Source: Mycobacterium basiliense (GTDB lineage Bacteria > Actinomycetota > Actinomycetes > Mycobacteriales > Mycobacteriaceae). From it: a DNA stretch of 64,000 bases. Both the position numbers and the translations under genes were made by a program. The stretch is taken from NCBI RefSeq assembly GCF_900292015.1, contig NZ_LR130759.1, positions 1,550,001 through 1,614,000 of the forward strand. The letters run 5' to 3'. The notes under the pieces were generated by a model, which was given only the letters and a program-made list of their open reading frames with translations, searched no databases and was not told where the DNA came from. Shown piece by piece: positions 53,748 through 63,541 of this stretch. Positions within the stretch are counted from its first letter, which is position 1. Every line of letters begins with the position of its first letter.

Positions 53748-54407
53748 TCAAAACGCCGGGCCGTCGAACCTTCCGCGGGTCACGAAGTCGGCGACCGGGC
53801 GACGGCGCAGCGTGGTCAGCTGCCGCACGGGCTTGCCCAGCGGCACAATCGCGGCTACCGCGTGCGTGTCGGGGATGCCCAGCAATTGGCGCACTTGCTC
53901 CTCCCGCGCGATCGCCATGGTGGTGATCGTGCCGCCATAACCCTCGTTTCGCGCGGCCAGCAGGATGTTCCACACCAGCGGGTACACCGATGCGCCACTA
54001 GCAACACCGGTGCGCCCCAGCTCTTGATCCAGCGCGGCCACCACGCTCAAGTCCACCGACACAACCAGGACGACCGACGCCTGCGTCAGGGCCGCAATGA
54101 ATGGCTCGGGAACGTGTGTCTCATCGACGACGTCCTGCGGAACTTTACTGGGATGCGTTGGATTCCAAGGGCTTTCACCGGCTTTGAGCTGGGCCATATA
54201 GCGACGGACGGCTGGCACGCCGAGTTCGGCGAGCCGGCCACGAACGGTGGGGTCACGCACCACGATGATGTGGGCCCCCTGCCGGTTTCCGCCGCTGGGG
54301 GCAAAGCGCGCGTTGTCGAAAATGCGTCGCAGCACATCGTCGGGCAATGTTTCGTCGGTGAAGTCACGTGCGGCGAACGTCGTTCGCATGACGTCATAGA
54401 GCTCCAT
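53748..54407 (-). CDS. Nitroreductase-family flavoprotein
   Basis: A 219-residue protein. ELYDVMRTTFAARDFTDETL, FDNARFAPSGGNRQGAHIIV (FMN phosphate contact), ALTQASVVLVVSVDLS and the late GYGGTITTMAIAREEQVRQL, IPDTHAVAAIVPLGKPV are the normal nitroreductase pattern. These enzymes reduce nitro groups, quinones or flavins with NAD(P)H, or act as ene-type reductases. The start overlaps the 3' end of the Hsp70-like gene by 14 bp, so both are in one operon. Confidence 0.85.
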   Translation of the reverse strand: MELYDVMRTTFAARDFTDETLPDDVLRRIFDNARFAPSGGNRQGAHIIVVRDPTVRGRLAELGVPAVRRYMAQLKAGESPWNPTHPSKVPQDVVDETHVPEPFIAALTQASVVLVVSVDLSVVAALDQELGRTGVASGASVYPLVWNILLAARNEGYGGTITTMAIAREEQVRQLLGIPDTHAVAAIVPLGKPVRQLTTLRRRPVADFVTRGRFDGPAF

Positions 54408-55938
54408 GTCGCTGCCTCACCACCGTGCCGGCGCGCCGTTCGAGCCGGAACGTGCGATTAAACCCGCTCGGCTGGGTCGTCAGCGTCACTTCCACCGCTC
54501 CGCTGGGGGCGACGACGTAGCTCTCCTCGACGTCCGGTCCTTCGTCGCATCGCCCCACGGGTTGACGTCTGAGGTCCCCTCGGTCGCAAAGCTCCGGGTC
54601 GAAAGGAAAATACACCGGATCGTAGGGGGTTACGTCACCATCGGGTCGACCATTGACCAGACGGCTGCACTCCACGAATCGGAAATGCCCGATGTTGTGG
54701 GCCGCTCGGTAGGTTCGTTTGACGATCAGCGGAGTAAGCCCGTCGGCGGGCAGCGCGACGTCCTTGGGCACGATCGGATCGAAGACGACGTCGGCGCCGG
54801 CCTGCGCCTCGCGGAAAACCCCAAAGTGGCGCGAGAACTGTTCCGACAATTCGAAATCCGCTTCGTTGTTGAGGTAGACCGCCAACCCGATGGCCGTTGC
54901 CGCGAACGGGTGCGGCGAGCGTTTCACTCGCTTGTCGCCGAAGGTCGTGCGCAGCATTCGGGAGATGAGTGGGAAGCTCCCCGTCCCGCCCACCAGGTAG
55001 ATGCCCGCGACCTTGGACCACGCCACCCCGCCGCCGGCCGCGGTCGGATCGCGCAGGATGCGAGCGAGCACCTCGATGGTCTTGTCGACCAGCGGGGCGC
55101 ATGCGGTATAGACCTCGTCGATATCGCAGGAAAAGGGTGGCCGGTCCACGGCCGTCAAGTCCATCAGGAAGCGGCGGGTCTGCGGCCCGACCGCCTCCTT
55201 GCGGGCTGCGCATTCCTCGCGCAGCACGTCGTATGTAGTGGCATCGGCGTGTGCGACGGCGGGCATCCGGGACGCGATCAGTTCGAGGATGGCCTCGTCG
55301 AAATCGTCGCCGCCGAGGCGCTGAATGCCCTCACTGGTGACGACGTCGTTGACGTGGCCGGTCATTTTCAGGAGGGAACCGTCGAACGTGCCGCCACCGA
55401 GGTCATAGATCAGGACATGTTCGCGTGTGGTGGTGATGGTGGAGCGATACCGATGGGCGTATTCAAGGCTGGCGGCAGACGGTTCGTTGAGCAGCGCGAC
55501 CACGTGGAAACCCGCAGCAACAAAGGCGTCCAGCGTCAGGAAACGCTGGGCGCTCGACGCGTTGGCCGGCACGCTGATCGCGGCCTCGACAGTTTCACCC
55601 GCCGTCAGGCCGGCATTCGAGCGGTGCATGAGCTCGTCTTTGAGCGCAACGAGAAACCGGGTGAGCAGCTCGGCCAACCGATAATTGCGTCCGGCCAGAT
55701 GTACTTCGGTGTGCGGTCCGGCGTCGTTGAGCAGACGTTTGAACGAGCGCAGTACCGACCATCCCGGTTCGCGTCGCACGGCGACGGCGTCCGCGCCGAA
55801 GCGCAACTCTCCGGACCCGTTCGCCGCGATGACCGATGGCCAGGCATCCACTCCGTCGAAGGACACGACGGGGTAGTTGCCTCTGTCGACGACCGCCGCC
55901 ACCGTGTGGGTGGTGCCGAAGTCGATACCGACTTTCAT
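54394..55938 (-). CDS. Hsp70-like ATPase (divergent DnaK)
   Basis: From the ATG at 55938, 514 residues, shorter than DnaK. The actin-like ATPase is complete: KVGIDFGTTHTVAAVVDRGN, EAAISVPANASSAQRFLTLD, VALLNEPSAASLEYAHRYRS, VLIYDLGGGTFDGSLLKMTG and KVAGIYLVGGTGSFPLISRM. The C-terminal domain of about 140 residues is short, beta-rich and not a normal substrate-binding lid. No DnaJ or GrpE partner is adjacent. It overlaps a nitroreductase gene. I do not recall such a gene beside cstA in M. tuberculosis. Confidence 0.87.
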   Translation of the reverse strand: MKVGIDFGTTHTVAAVVDRGNYPVVSFDGVDAWPSVIAANGSGELRFGADAVAVRREPGWSVLRSFKRLLNDAGPHTEVHLAGRNYRLAELLTRFLVALKDELMHRSNAGLTAGETVEAAISVPANASSAQRFLTLDAFVAAGFHVVALLNEPSAASLEYAHRYRSTITTTREHVLIYDLGGGTFDGSLLKMTGHVNDVVTSEGIQRLGGDDFDEAILELIASRMPAVAHADATTYDVLREECAARKEAVGPQTRRFLMDLTAVDRPPFSCDIDEVYTACAPLVDKTIEVLARILRDPTAAGGGVAWSKVAGIYLVGGTGSFPLISRMLRTTFGDKRVKRSPHPFAATAIGLAVYLNNEADFELSEQFSRHFGVFREAQAGADVVFDPIVPKDVALPADGLTPLIVKRTYRAAHNIGHFRFVECSRLVNGRPDGDVTPYDPVYFPFDPELCDRGDLRRQPVGRCDEGPDVEESYVVAPSGAVEVTLTTQPSGFNRTFRLERRAGTVVRQRHGAL

Positions 55939-56004
55939 TCCGCACAATTCTAGTGCGGTGCAAGGTGGTTCGGCATCATCTGCTTACCCGGCGCGCCGTG
56001 GTTG

Positions 56005-58233
56005 CTACCCCCGTAGTGCGGACCACTGCCTTTGCACCCGCCGCTCCACTGCCGACGGGACCAAGCCCGAGGGGGCAAACAATGTCGATGCCACCGGGGA
56101 GTCTTCGGTCAAGGGACTGCCGCGTCCTCGAATTGCTTTGTAGGACATGACTATCCCAGCGGCGAACACGATGAGGACGACGGCGGCGAAGACAATGGAT
56201 AGAGAGCCCTGGACCAGGGTATTGCGGATAACATCGTTGAGCTGATCGGCATTGGTGGCCGAACCAAACGCGGTTTTGCCCGCCTCCTGGGCCGCCCGGT
56301 AGCGCGCGTGCTCGGCCCAGTAACCGACGGCAGGGTCGGCGGAAAAAATTTTCTGCCACGACGCGGTCAGCGTGACCACGAGGTCCCACAGCAGCGGGAC
56401 GCCCGGGATCCACGCCCACTTGAGGTGGCCTTTTTTGATGACGACGACGGTGATGACCGTCAGCGAGATCCCGGCAAGCAGCTGGTTGGCAATGCCAAAC
56501 AGCGGAAACAGTGTGTTGATACCGCCCAGCGGATCGGTGACACCCAGCAGCAGGGTGCTGCCCCAGGCCGCGACCACGACGAAGCTGCACATCCAGGCGC
56601 CCGGGCGCCAACTCGGATTCTCCAGCTTGCGCAGTGGGCCGCCGAGGTTGCTCAGCGCGTCGGCCACCATGAAGCGGGCCGCACGGGTCCCGGCGTCCAC
56701 GGTGGTCAGGATGAACAGCGCTTCGAACATGATCGCGAAGTGGTACCAGAATGATTTGAGGCCAACGTCGGCGAACGCTCGGTCCATTATTTCGGACATG
56801 CCAAAGGCCAGCGTCGGGGCGCCGCCGGTGCGCGACACGATGGAGCGCTCGCCCACGCTGGCAGCGGCCTGGCCGATCTGTTCCGCGGTGGCCGGGGCGC
56901 CCCCCAGTCGCAGTCCGTTGACGTACTGTGCGGCAGTGGCGGCGGTGCCGCCGGTCCGCGCTGCCGGGGCGTTGAGGACGAAATAGAGATGCTGATCCAG
57001 AATCGACGCGGTGAGCAGCGCGATGACTGCCACAAACGACTCGGTGAGCATGCCGCCGTAGCCGATCAGGCGCATCTGGCCTTCCTTCTCAAGCATTTTC
57101 GGCGTCGTTCCCGAGGAGATCAGCGCGTGGAATCCCGACAGCGCACCGCACGCAATGGTGATGAACAGAAACGGAAACAACGAACCCGCGAACACCGGCC
57201 CGTCGCCGGCACCGGCGAACCGCGAGACGGCCGGTGCGACTACGACCGGTTGGGCGATGAGCGCCCCGATGGCGAGCAGCCCGATGGTGCCGACCTTCAT
57301 GAAGGTAGACAGGTAATCACGCGGTGCGAGCAGCAACCACACCGGCAGCACCGACGCCGCGAAACCGTAGATGATGAGCAGCCAAGACAGAGCCACCGGA
57401 GACAGGCTGAACCAGCTTTCGCCCCATGATGTTTCAGCGACCCAGCCGCCAGAGACGACCGCGAGCAACAACAATGCCACGCCGATCAGTGACACTTCGG
57501 CAACCCGGCCCGGCCGCAGGAATCTCAGGTAGAAGCCCATGAACACGGCGATGGGGATGGTCATGGCGATTGAGAACACTCCCCAGGGACTTTGCGCCAG
57601 GGCGCGCACCACCACCAGCGCCAGCACCGCGATAACAATGGTGATGATGGCCGGGATGCCAATGAGCGCGGCCGCGCCGGCGGTGGCGCTCAGCTCGTCG
57701 CGAACCATCTGCCCCAGGGACCGCCCCCGGCGCCGGGTGGAGATCCACAACACCAGGTAGTCGTGCACACAGCCGGCGAACACCGCGCCCAGCACGATCC
57801 ACATCGTGCAGGGCAGGTAACCCATCTGCGTGGCCAGCACCGGTCCCACGAGCGGGCCGGCTCCTGCGATCGCGGCGAAGTGATGTCCGAACACCACTCG
57901 CCGATCGGTCGGCACGTAATCCATACCGTCTTCAAGAAATTCGGCAGGAGTGGCGTGATCATCGCGAGGCTGAACGATCTTCATTTCGACCAGCCGCGCA
58001 TAGAACCGGAAGGCGATGACATAGGTGCAGCCCGCCGCCACCACGAGCCAGACCGCATTGACGGTCTCGCCGCGGATGACCGCGATGATCGCCCAGGCGA
58101 TCGCGCCGATCAGCGCAACCACAGCGAAAAGGATCCTGTGTCGCAGGGTGATCGGGGAGCGATCGACGATCGCCACGGGCGGCAGGTCGGCGTCGGTTCG
58201 GATGTAGCTGACACTTCCGGACGGCTGGGCCAC
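56005..58233 (-). CDS. cstA: Peptide/pyruvate transporter CstA
   Basis: A 742-residue protein with about 16-18 membrane helices. FYARLVEMKIVQPRDDHATP, TDRRVVFGHHFAAIAGAGPL, RRRGRSLGQMVRDELSATAG, SGFHALISSGTTPKMLEKEG and LFGIANQLLAGISLTVITVV are CstA landmarks. CstA proteins take up peptides or pyruvate during carbon starvation. The C-terminal extension (SPLTEDSPVASTLFAPSG) is cytoplasmic. The gene lies alone, 66 bp after the convergently unrelated Hsp70 start region. Confidence 0.93.
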   Translation of the reverse strand: MAQPSGSVSYIRTDADLPPVAIVDRSPITLRHRILFAVVALIGAIAWAIIAVIRGETVNAVWLVVAAGCTYVIAFRFYARLVEMKIVQPRDDHATPAEFLEDGMDYVPTDRRVVFGHHFAAIAGAGPLVGPVLATQMGYLPCTMWIVLGAVFAGCVHDYLVLWISTRRRGRSLGQMVRDELSATAGAAALIGIPAIITIVIAVLALVVVRALAQSPWGVFSIAMTIPIAVFMGFYLRFLRPGRVAEVSLIGVALLLLAVVSGGWVAETSWGESWFSLSPVALSWLLIIYGFAASVLPVWLLLAPRDYLSTFMKVGTIGLLAIGALIAQPVVVAPAVSRFAGAGDGPVFAGSLFPFLFITIACGALSGFHALISSGTTPKMLEKEGQMRLIGYGGMLTESFVAVIALLTASILDQHLYFVLNAPAARTGGTAATAAQYVNGLRLGGAPATAEQIGQAAASVGERSIVSRTGGAPTLAFGMSEIMDRAFADVGLKSFWYHFAIMFEALFILTTVDAGTRAARFMVADALSNLGGPLRKLENPSWRPGAWMCSFVVVAAWGSTLLLGVTDPLGGINTLFPLFGIANQLLAGISLTVITVVVIKKGHLKWAWIPGVPLLWDLVVTLTASWQKIFSADPAVGYWAEHARYRAAQEAGKTAFGSATNADQLNDVIRNTLVQGSLSIVFAAVVLIVFAAGIVMSYKAIRGRGSPLTEDSPVASTLFAPSGLVPSAVERRVQRQWSALRG

Positions 58234-58352
58234 CGGCGCCTCCCTTACTGACGCATGGTCTGCGTTCCCGGTGATCCTTGCACCACGACGCGGATGTGCC
58301 CAAACCCAGCGTTTGCGTGACGATGCCGACGAGCTGTCGGCCCATGGTGTGG

Positions 58353-59882
58353 TCAGTACAGCGCGCGCACGGTGTCGATGGTGTCGGCCTCGGTCGGCGC
58401 CTTGTCATCGCGGTAACGCACCACTCGGGCAAACCGCAACGCGAGTCCGCCGGGGTAGCGGGACGACGCCTGCACGCCGTCGAACGCGATTTCGACCACC
58501 TGCTCCGGTCGCACCCGAACGACATACCCGTCGGTGCCGCCGATGGCGAGTTCGCTAAATCGGGCAGTCTGCCAATCCAACATCGCGTCGGTCATGCCCT
58601 TGAACGTCTTGCCCAGCATCACGAACCCGCCGGTCGCCGGATCGCGGGCACCCAGGTGGATGTTGGATAGCTTGCCGCGTCGCCGTCCCGAGCCCCATTC
58701 CACGGCGAGCACCACCAGGTCCAGCGTGTGGACCGGCTTGACCTTCAGCCATCCCGCGCCGCGACGGCCCGCCTGGTAGGGCGCGTCCGGCGCCTTGGCC
58801 ATCACCCCTTCGTGACCGGCGGCCAAGGTCGTGTCCAGAAAGCTCGCAGCGGCCGCCTCGTCGGCGGTGATCAGCCGATCGACTCGCTGGCCCCGCGGCA
58901 CCAGCCCATCCAGGGCGGCCAACCGCTCGGTGGTGGGTGCGTCGAGCAGGTTTTGACCGTCGCAGTGCAATATGTCGAAGAAAAACACCGAAAGCGGCTG
59001 CGTGGCACGAGCGGTCGCGACATCGACCGATCGGCCGAACCGCGACGCGGTGACCTGAAAGCGGTGCGGTCGGTTGTCCGGCCGTAGGGCGATCGCTTCA
59101 CCGTCGGCGACCAGTTGGCGCACCGGCAGGGCCAAGGTCGCGGCCACGACCTCGGGCAGTCGTGCGGTGACATCGTCGAGGCTTCGGGTATAGACGGTGA
59201 CTTCCTCGCCGAGCCGGTGAATCTGCACCCGAGCGCCGTCCAGCTTCGCTTCGAAAATTGTTGTACCACCGTGGCGTTCGAGTGCATCGGCCACGTTGGC
59301 CGCCGTCTGGGCCAGCATCGGGCCGACTGGCCGACCCACCCGCAGGGTGAACTCTGCCAGGGCCGCCGCGCCACCGGACAGACCTGCTGCCGCGACGGCG
59401 GGTAGGTCACCACCCAGCATCGCGGCGCGTTGCACCGCGGTGGCGGGAATGGCGGCTGCCTTGGCGACGGCGTCGGTCATGATTCCGGCCAGCGCGCCCT
59501 GGCGGAGTTCGCCGCCAAGCAGCCGTACCAGGAAAACTTGCTCGGTTTCGGTTGCAGCGGAGAACAATCCCGAGAGAAGCTCGGCGCGGCGCGACTGGGA
59601 ACCCTTGCCCGACACGGCGCCGATCTCGCCGAAGGTGGTGTCTACAGCGGTGACGGCCAACGAGGGGTGCGCCGCCGGCGGCGGTAGCGACCGCAGCGAC
59701 GCCCAGCCAACCCCGATTTGACGCTGGCGCAGCTCGCCGGACAGCCACGACACGATGATGGCGACGAGCTGGGGGTCGGGGGCGGCGCGGTGTAGCAGGT
59801 CGGCGATGCACGCCACCTTGGTCAGGCGCGACGAGGTGCCGCCCACGTTGAGCGAAGTGTTTGCTACGTCATTAAGGAGCAC
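58353..59882 (-). CDS. ligB: ATP-dependent DNA ligase LigB
   Basis: A 509-residue protein, near the 507 I recall for M. tuberculosis LigB. The active-site Lys lies in [20 protein letters not shown] (motif I). Motif III is [20 protein letters not shown], motif [18 protein letters not shown] and motif [21 protein letters not shown]. The OB-fold C-terminus includes [20 protein letters not shown]. It seals nicked DNA as a non-essential ligase. All motifs are intact. Confidence 0.95.
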   Translation of the reverse strand: MLLNDVANTSLNVGGTSSRLTKVACIADLLHRAAPDPQLVAIIVSWLSGELRQRQIGVGWASLRSLPPPAAHPSLAVTAVDTTFGEIGAVSGKGSQSRRAELLSGLFSAATETEQVFLVRLLGGELRQGALAGIMTDAVAKAAAIPATAVQRAAMLGGDLPAVAAAGLSGGAAALAEFTLRVGRPVGPMLAQTAANVADALERHGGTTIFEAKLDGARVQIHRLGEEVTVYTRSLDDVTARLPEVVAATLALPVRQLVADGEAIALRPDNRPHRFQVTASRFGRSVDVATARATQPLSVFFFDILHCDGQNLLDAPTTERLAALDGLVPRGQRVDRLITADEAAAASFLDTTLAAGHEGVMAKAPDAPYQAGRRGAGWLKVKPVHTLDLVVLAVEWGSGRRRGKLSNIHLGARDPATGGFVMLGKTFKGMTDAMLDWQTARFSELAIGGTDGYVVRVRPEQVVEIAFDGVQASSRYPGGLALRFARVVRYRDDKAPTEADTIDTVRALY

Positions 59883-60005
59883 GGTTCCTCAGCTTGGCAC
59901 GACTCGCCGACACCTTCGCCGAGCGGACACGCTAGCGTGCGTACATAACGTTACAAATTGTTGGGATTCTGACAAGCCGACACAGGACAACGTAGGGAGG
60001 TCCGG

Positions 60006-60764
60006 ATGGAGATCAGCGGGAAGAAGGTCGTCGTCATCGGCGGTGCGTCGGGGATGGGTCGTGCCACGGCGGAGTTGTTGGCGCAACGTGGCGCGCACGT
60101 CGCCGTGCTCGATCGCGAGAACTCCGATGGCAAAGTCGTTGCCGAAGGGGTGGGTGGTGCGTTCTATCCGGTTGACGTCACCGACTTCGCCGGCACCGAA
60201 GAGACCCTGCAGCGCGCGGTCGACAACCTCGATGGCCTGCATGTCACGGTGACTACCGCGGGCGGCGGTATCGCCAAGCGGACCTTGACCAAGTCCGGTC
60301 CGCACGACCTGCAATCCTTCCAATCCGTCATCGACCTCAACCTGATCGCCACGTTCAACATCAGCCGGTTGGCGGCCGCGCACATGGCCAACAACGAGCC
60401 CGAAGATGAAGAACGCGGCGTCATCATCAACACCGCCTCGATCGCGGCCTTCGAGGGCCAGATTGGGCAGGTCGCCTATACGGCTGCCAAGGCCGCGATT
60501 GCCGGCATGTGTCTGACCATGGCCCGTGATCTGGGATCGATGGGAATTCGCGTTCTGGCCATCGCGCCGAGCCTGTTCCTGACCGGGCTGACCGCCATGG
60601 TTCCCGACGAGATGGCGGTCCAACTGGTCAAAGACGCGGCCTTCCCGAAGCGGATGGGCCGCCCGATCGAGTACGCCAAGCTGGCAGCGGCCATCGTGGA
60701 CAACCCGATGCTCAACGGCCAGTGCCTCCGGCTGGACGCGGGGCAGAGGTTCGCGCCCAAATGA
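60006..60764 (+). CDS. SDR-family dehydrogenase (3-hydroxyacyl-CoA type)
   Basis: A 252-residue protein. KVVVIGGASGMGRATAELLA, then VAVLDRENSDGKVV, the Ser-Tyr-Lys set in INTASIAAFEGQIGQVAYTA and AKAAIAGMCL, and the NGQCLRLDAGQRFAPK end match type-2 3-hydroxyacyl-CoA dehydrogenases (17beta-HSD10 group). The ATG has GTAGGGAGG upstream. With fadE22 112 bp downstream on the same strand, it likely takes part in beta-oxidation of an acyl or steroid side chain. I do not recall it between ligB and fadE22 in M. tuberculosis. Confidence 0.87.
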   Translation: MEISGKKVVVIGGASGMGRATAELLAQRGAHVAVLDRENSDGKVVAEGVGGAFYPVDVTDFAGTEETLQRAVDNLDGLHVTVTTAGGGIAKRTLTKSGPHDLQSFQSVIDLNLIATFNISRLAAAHMANNEPEDEERGVIINTASIAAFEGQIGQVAYTAAKAAIAGMCLTMARDLGSMGIRVLAIAPSLFLTGLTAMVPDEMAVQLVKDAAFPKRMGRPIEYAKLAAAIVDNPMLNGQCLRLDAGQRFAPK

Positions 60765-60876
60765 CGCCCAAAGTGTCGACCCCGCCAACTACCCCTCGAC
60801 CATTTGAGTACACTCTTTAGATAATCAGCCAAGTCCGCGACGGTGTGGGCTGGGCAGTGCCGCGAGGAGGGCCCTG

Positions 60877-63042
60877 ATGGGTATCGCACTGACTGACGAC
60901 CATCGCGAACTTGCCGAGGTGGCCCGCGCGTTTTTGACCACCCAGAAGGCGCGTTGGGCGGCACGGTCGCTGCTCGATGCGTCCGATGAGCAGCGGCCGC
61001 CGTTCTGGCAGGACCTGGTGGAACTCGGCTGGCTCGGTCTGCACATCGACGAAGAGCACGGCGGCTCTGGCTATGGGTTGCCCGAACTGGTGGTGGTGAT
61101 CGAGGAGCTCGGCCGTGCGGTGGCCCCCGGACCATTTGTGCCGACCGTTATCGCTTCGTCGGTGATTGTCAAGGAGGGCGGCGACGAACAGCAGGCGCGG
61201 CTGCTGCCGGGCCTGATCGACGGGACGATCACCGCGGGCATCGGCCTCGACGGCCAGGTTCAGGTCGCCGATGGTGTCGCCAACGGCGACGCCGGGATCG
61301 TATTGGGCGCCGGTCTGGCCGAGCTGCTTTTGGTCACCGCCGGGGATGACGTGCTGGTGTTGGACCGCGGCCGCGAGGGTTTGTCGGTTGACGTACCGGA
61401 CAACCTCGATCCCACCCGGCGGTCCGGGCGCGTGCGGTTGCACAACGTGAAAGTCACCACCGGTGACCTCTTGCCCGGGGCGCGACCGTCGGCGTTGGCG
61501 CGCGCACGCACATTGTTGGCCGCCGAAGCGGTCGGTGGTGCGACCGACTGCCTCGACGCCGCCGTCGCTTACGCCAAGGTGCGTCAACAATTCGGCCGTA
61601 CCATCGCCACGTTCCAAGCGGTGAAACATCATTGCGCCAACATGCTGGTGGCCGCGGAGTCGGGCATCGCCGCTGTGTGGGATGCCTCGCGCGCGGCAGC
61701 CGAGGATGAGGAACAGTTCCGCCTCATCGCAGCGGTGGCGGCGATCCTGGCGTTCCCGGCCTATGCGCGCAATGCCGAGCTCAACATCCAGGTGCACGGG
61801 GGCATCGGATTCACCTGGGAGCATGATGCACATCTGCATCTTCGGCGGGCGCTGGTGGATGCGGCCTTGTTGGGTGGTGACGCACCGGCGCGTGATGTCT
61901 TCGAGCGCACCGCCGCGGGTGCGACCCGGGAGAACAGCCTAGACCTGCCCGCCGAGGCCGAAGAGTTACGCATCGGGATCCGGGCCGACGCCGTCGAGAT
62001 CGCCGCCTTGGACAAGAACGCCCAGCTGGACAAGTTGATCGAGACCGGCTACGTGACGCCGCACTGGCCCAAACCGTGGGGTCGCGCCGCGGATGCGGTG
62101 GAGCAGTTGGTGATTGAGGAGGAGTTCCGCAAGGCCGGTATCAAGCGCCCGGACTACTCGATCACCGGCTGGGTGATCTTGACGCTAATTCAGCATGGAA
62201 CTCCGTGGCAAATAGAAAGATTCGTGGAGAAGGCGCTGCGTCAGGAGGAGGTTTGGTGCCAGCTGTTCTCCGAGCCGGAGGCCGGGTCGGATGCGGCGTC
62301 GGTGAAGACCCGGGCCACTCGGGTGGACGGCGGCTGGAAGATCAACGGGCAGAAGGTATGGACCAGCGGCGCGCAGTACTGTGCCCGCGGGCTGGCCACC
62401 GTGCGTACCGATCCCGACGTCCCTAAACACGCCGGCATCACCACCGTGATCATCGACATGAAGTCGCCCGGAGTGGAGGTACGGCCGCTGCGGCAGATCA
62501 CCGGCGGCTCGGAATTCAACGAGGTGTTCTTCAACGATGTGTTCGTGCCCGACGAAGACGTCGTCGGCGCGCCCAACTCCGGGTGGACGGTCGCGCGGGC
62601 GACGCTGGGCAACGAGCGAGTCAGCATCGGCGGCAGTGGAGGTTACTACGAGGGTCTGGCCGCCAGGCTGGTGCAGCTGGCGCAACGGGGAGCGGGCCGG
62701 TTGGCCGGGGCCGAGATCCGGGTTGGTGCATTTCTGGCCGAAGATCACGCGTTGCGGCTGCTGAACCTGCGTCGTGCCGCGCGCAGTGTCGAGGGAGCGG
62801 GCCCGGGTCCGGAAGGCAACGTCACCAAGCTCAAACTGGCCGAGCACATGGTGGAGGGGGCGGCCATCTCGGCGGCCTCGTTGGGGCCGGAGATCGCGGT
62901 GCTCGACGGGCCCGGCGTAGCGGTCGGCCGGATGGTCATGGGCGCCCGCGGCATGGCGATCGCGGGTGGTACCTCGGAAGTGACGCGCAACCAGATTGCC
63001 GAGCGGATTCTCGGCATGCCACGCGACCCGCTGATCAACTAG
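60877..63042 (+). CDS. fadE22: Double-domain acyl-CoA dehydrogenase FadE22
   Basis: A 721-residue protein, the length I recall for M. tuberculosis FadE22. Two acyl-CoA dehydrogenase domains are fused. The first (about 1-345) has DEEHGGSGYGLPELVVVIEE and QVHGGIGFTWEHDAHLHLRR. The second (about 350-721) has WCQLFSEPEAGSDAASVKTR, GWKINGQKVWTSGAQYCARG, RPLRQITGGSEFNEVFFNDV and AIAGGTSEVTRNQIAERILG. Only the second carries a full flavin-contact and C-terminal signature, so one active site per chain is likely. It probably oxidises a steroid- or branched-chain acyl-CoA. Confidence 0.94.
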   Translation: MGIALTDDHRELAEVARAFLTTQKARWAARSLLDASDEQRPPFWQDLVELGWLGLHIDEEHGGSGYGLPELVVVIEELGRAVAPGPFVPTVIASSVIVKEGGDEQQARLLPGLIDGTITAGIGLDGQVQVADGVANGDAGIVLGAGLAELLLVTAGDDVLVLDRGREGLSVDVPDNLDPTRRSGRVRLHNVKVTTGDLLPGARPSALARARTLLAAEAVGGATDCLDAAVAYAKVRQQFGRTIATFQAVKHHCANMLVAAESGIAAVWDASRAAAEDEEQFRLIAAVAAILAFPAYARNAELNIQVHGGIGFTWEHDAHLHLRRALVDAALLGGDAPARDVFERTAAGATRENSLDLPAEAEELRIGIRADAVEIAALDKNAQLDKLIETGYVTPHWPKPWGRAADAVEQLVIEEEFRKAGIKRPDYSITGWVILTLIQHGTPWQIERFVEKALRQEEVWCQLFSEPEAGSDAASVKTRATRVDGGWKINGQKVWTSGAQYCARGLATVRTDPDVPKHAGITTVIIDMKSPGVEVRPLRQITGGSEFNEVFFNDVFVPDEDVVGAPNSGWTVARATLGNERVSIGGSGGYYEGLAARLVQLAQRGAGRLAGAEIRVGAFLAEDHALRLLNLRRAARSVEGAGPGPEGNVTKLKLAEHMVEGAAISAASLGPEIAVLDGPGVAVGRMVMGARGMAIAGGTSEVTRNQIAERILGMPRDPLIN

Positions 63043-63052
63043 GTTCCGGCCC

Positions 63053-63114
63053 GGCGAGCAGACACAGAATCGCATCAGAAGTGCCAATCAGATGCGATTC
63101 TGTGTCTGCTCGCC
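63053..63114. terminator. Long hairpin between convergent genes
   Basis: Perfect 24-bp arms (starting GGCGAGCAGACACAGAATCG) enclose a 14-base loop. It lies 11 bp past the fadE22 stop and 20 bp before the 3' end of the opposite gene, so it can end transcription from both sides. Confidence 0.85.
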
Positions 63115-63134
63115 AGTGGCCCGCAAGCCGGTGA

Positions 63135-63491
63135 TCAACGCGTGGCCGGCGCGAACAATGGCGCCCCGCCACCACCCCGGTCTCCACGGAGCACGACGGG
63201 CATTCCACACCGCACCGCATCGGGCTCGCAATCGACGATGTTGGCGGCCACCCGCAGCCCGCGCTGTTCATCGAGTTCCACCAGGGCGATCACATAGGGC
63301 GTCGGGATGTCCGGGTTATACGGGTGGTAGTTGACCGTGAAGGTGAACACGATGCCCTGCCCGGACACCGGCCGTACCACCAGCGGTGCGCCGCAGTCCG
63401 GGCATTCTCCGGTCGCGGGATGCGCCCAGCGGGCGCAAGCCTCGCAGCGCTCGACGAGCAACGGCGAGGTCGGCTCGGCGGACACGATCAA
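63135..63491 (-). CDS. DUF35 (rubredoxin-OB) acyl-CoA-associated protein
   Basis: 118 residues. An N-terminal zinc ribbon, RCEACARWAHPATGECPDCG, is followed by an OB fold (GQGIVFTFTVNYHPYNPDIP, then TPYVIALVELDEQRGLRVAA). DUF35 proteins partner thiolase-like lipid-transfer proteins; in steroid degradation they form aldolase or hydratase complexes (Ltp2/ChsH types). The thiolase-like gene starts 50 bp away, divergently. The pair probably works as one complex. Confidence 0.88.
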   Translation of the reverse strand: MIVSAEPTSPLLVERCEACARWAHPATGECPDCGAPLVVRPVSGQGIVFTFTVNYHPYNPDIPTPYVIALVELDEQRGLRVAANIVDCEPDAVRCGMPVVLRGDRGGGGAPLFAPATR

Positions 63492-63541
63492 TACAGTACA
63501 CTCTATTGATTCTGGTGGACCTGGTCTGGTGGGCGGTGCGG

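Noticed and set aside
54406..55953. 515-codon plus-strand frame
   Set aside because: Antisense shadow of the Hsp70-like gene, whose ATPase motifs are complete.
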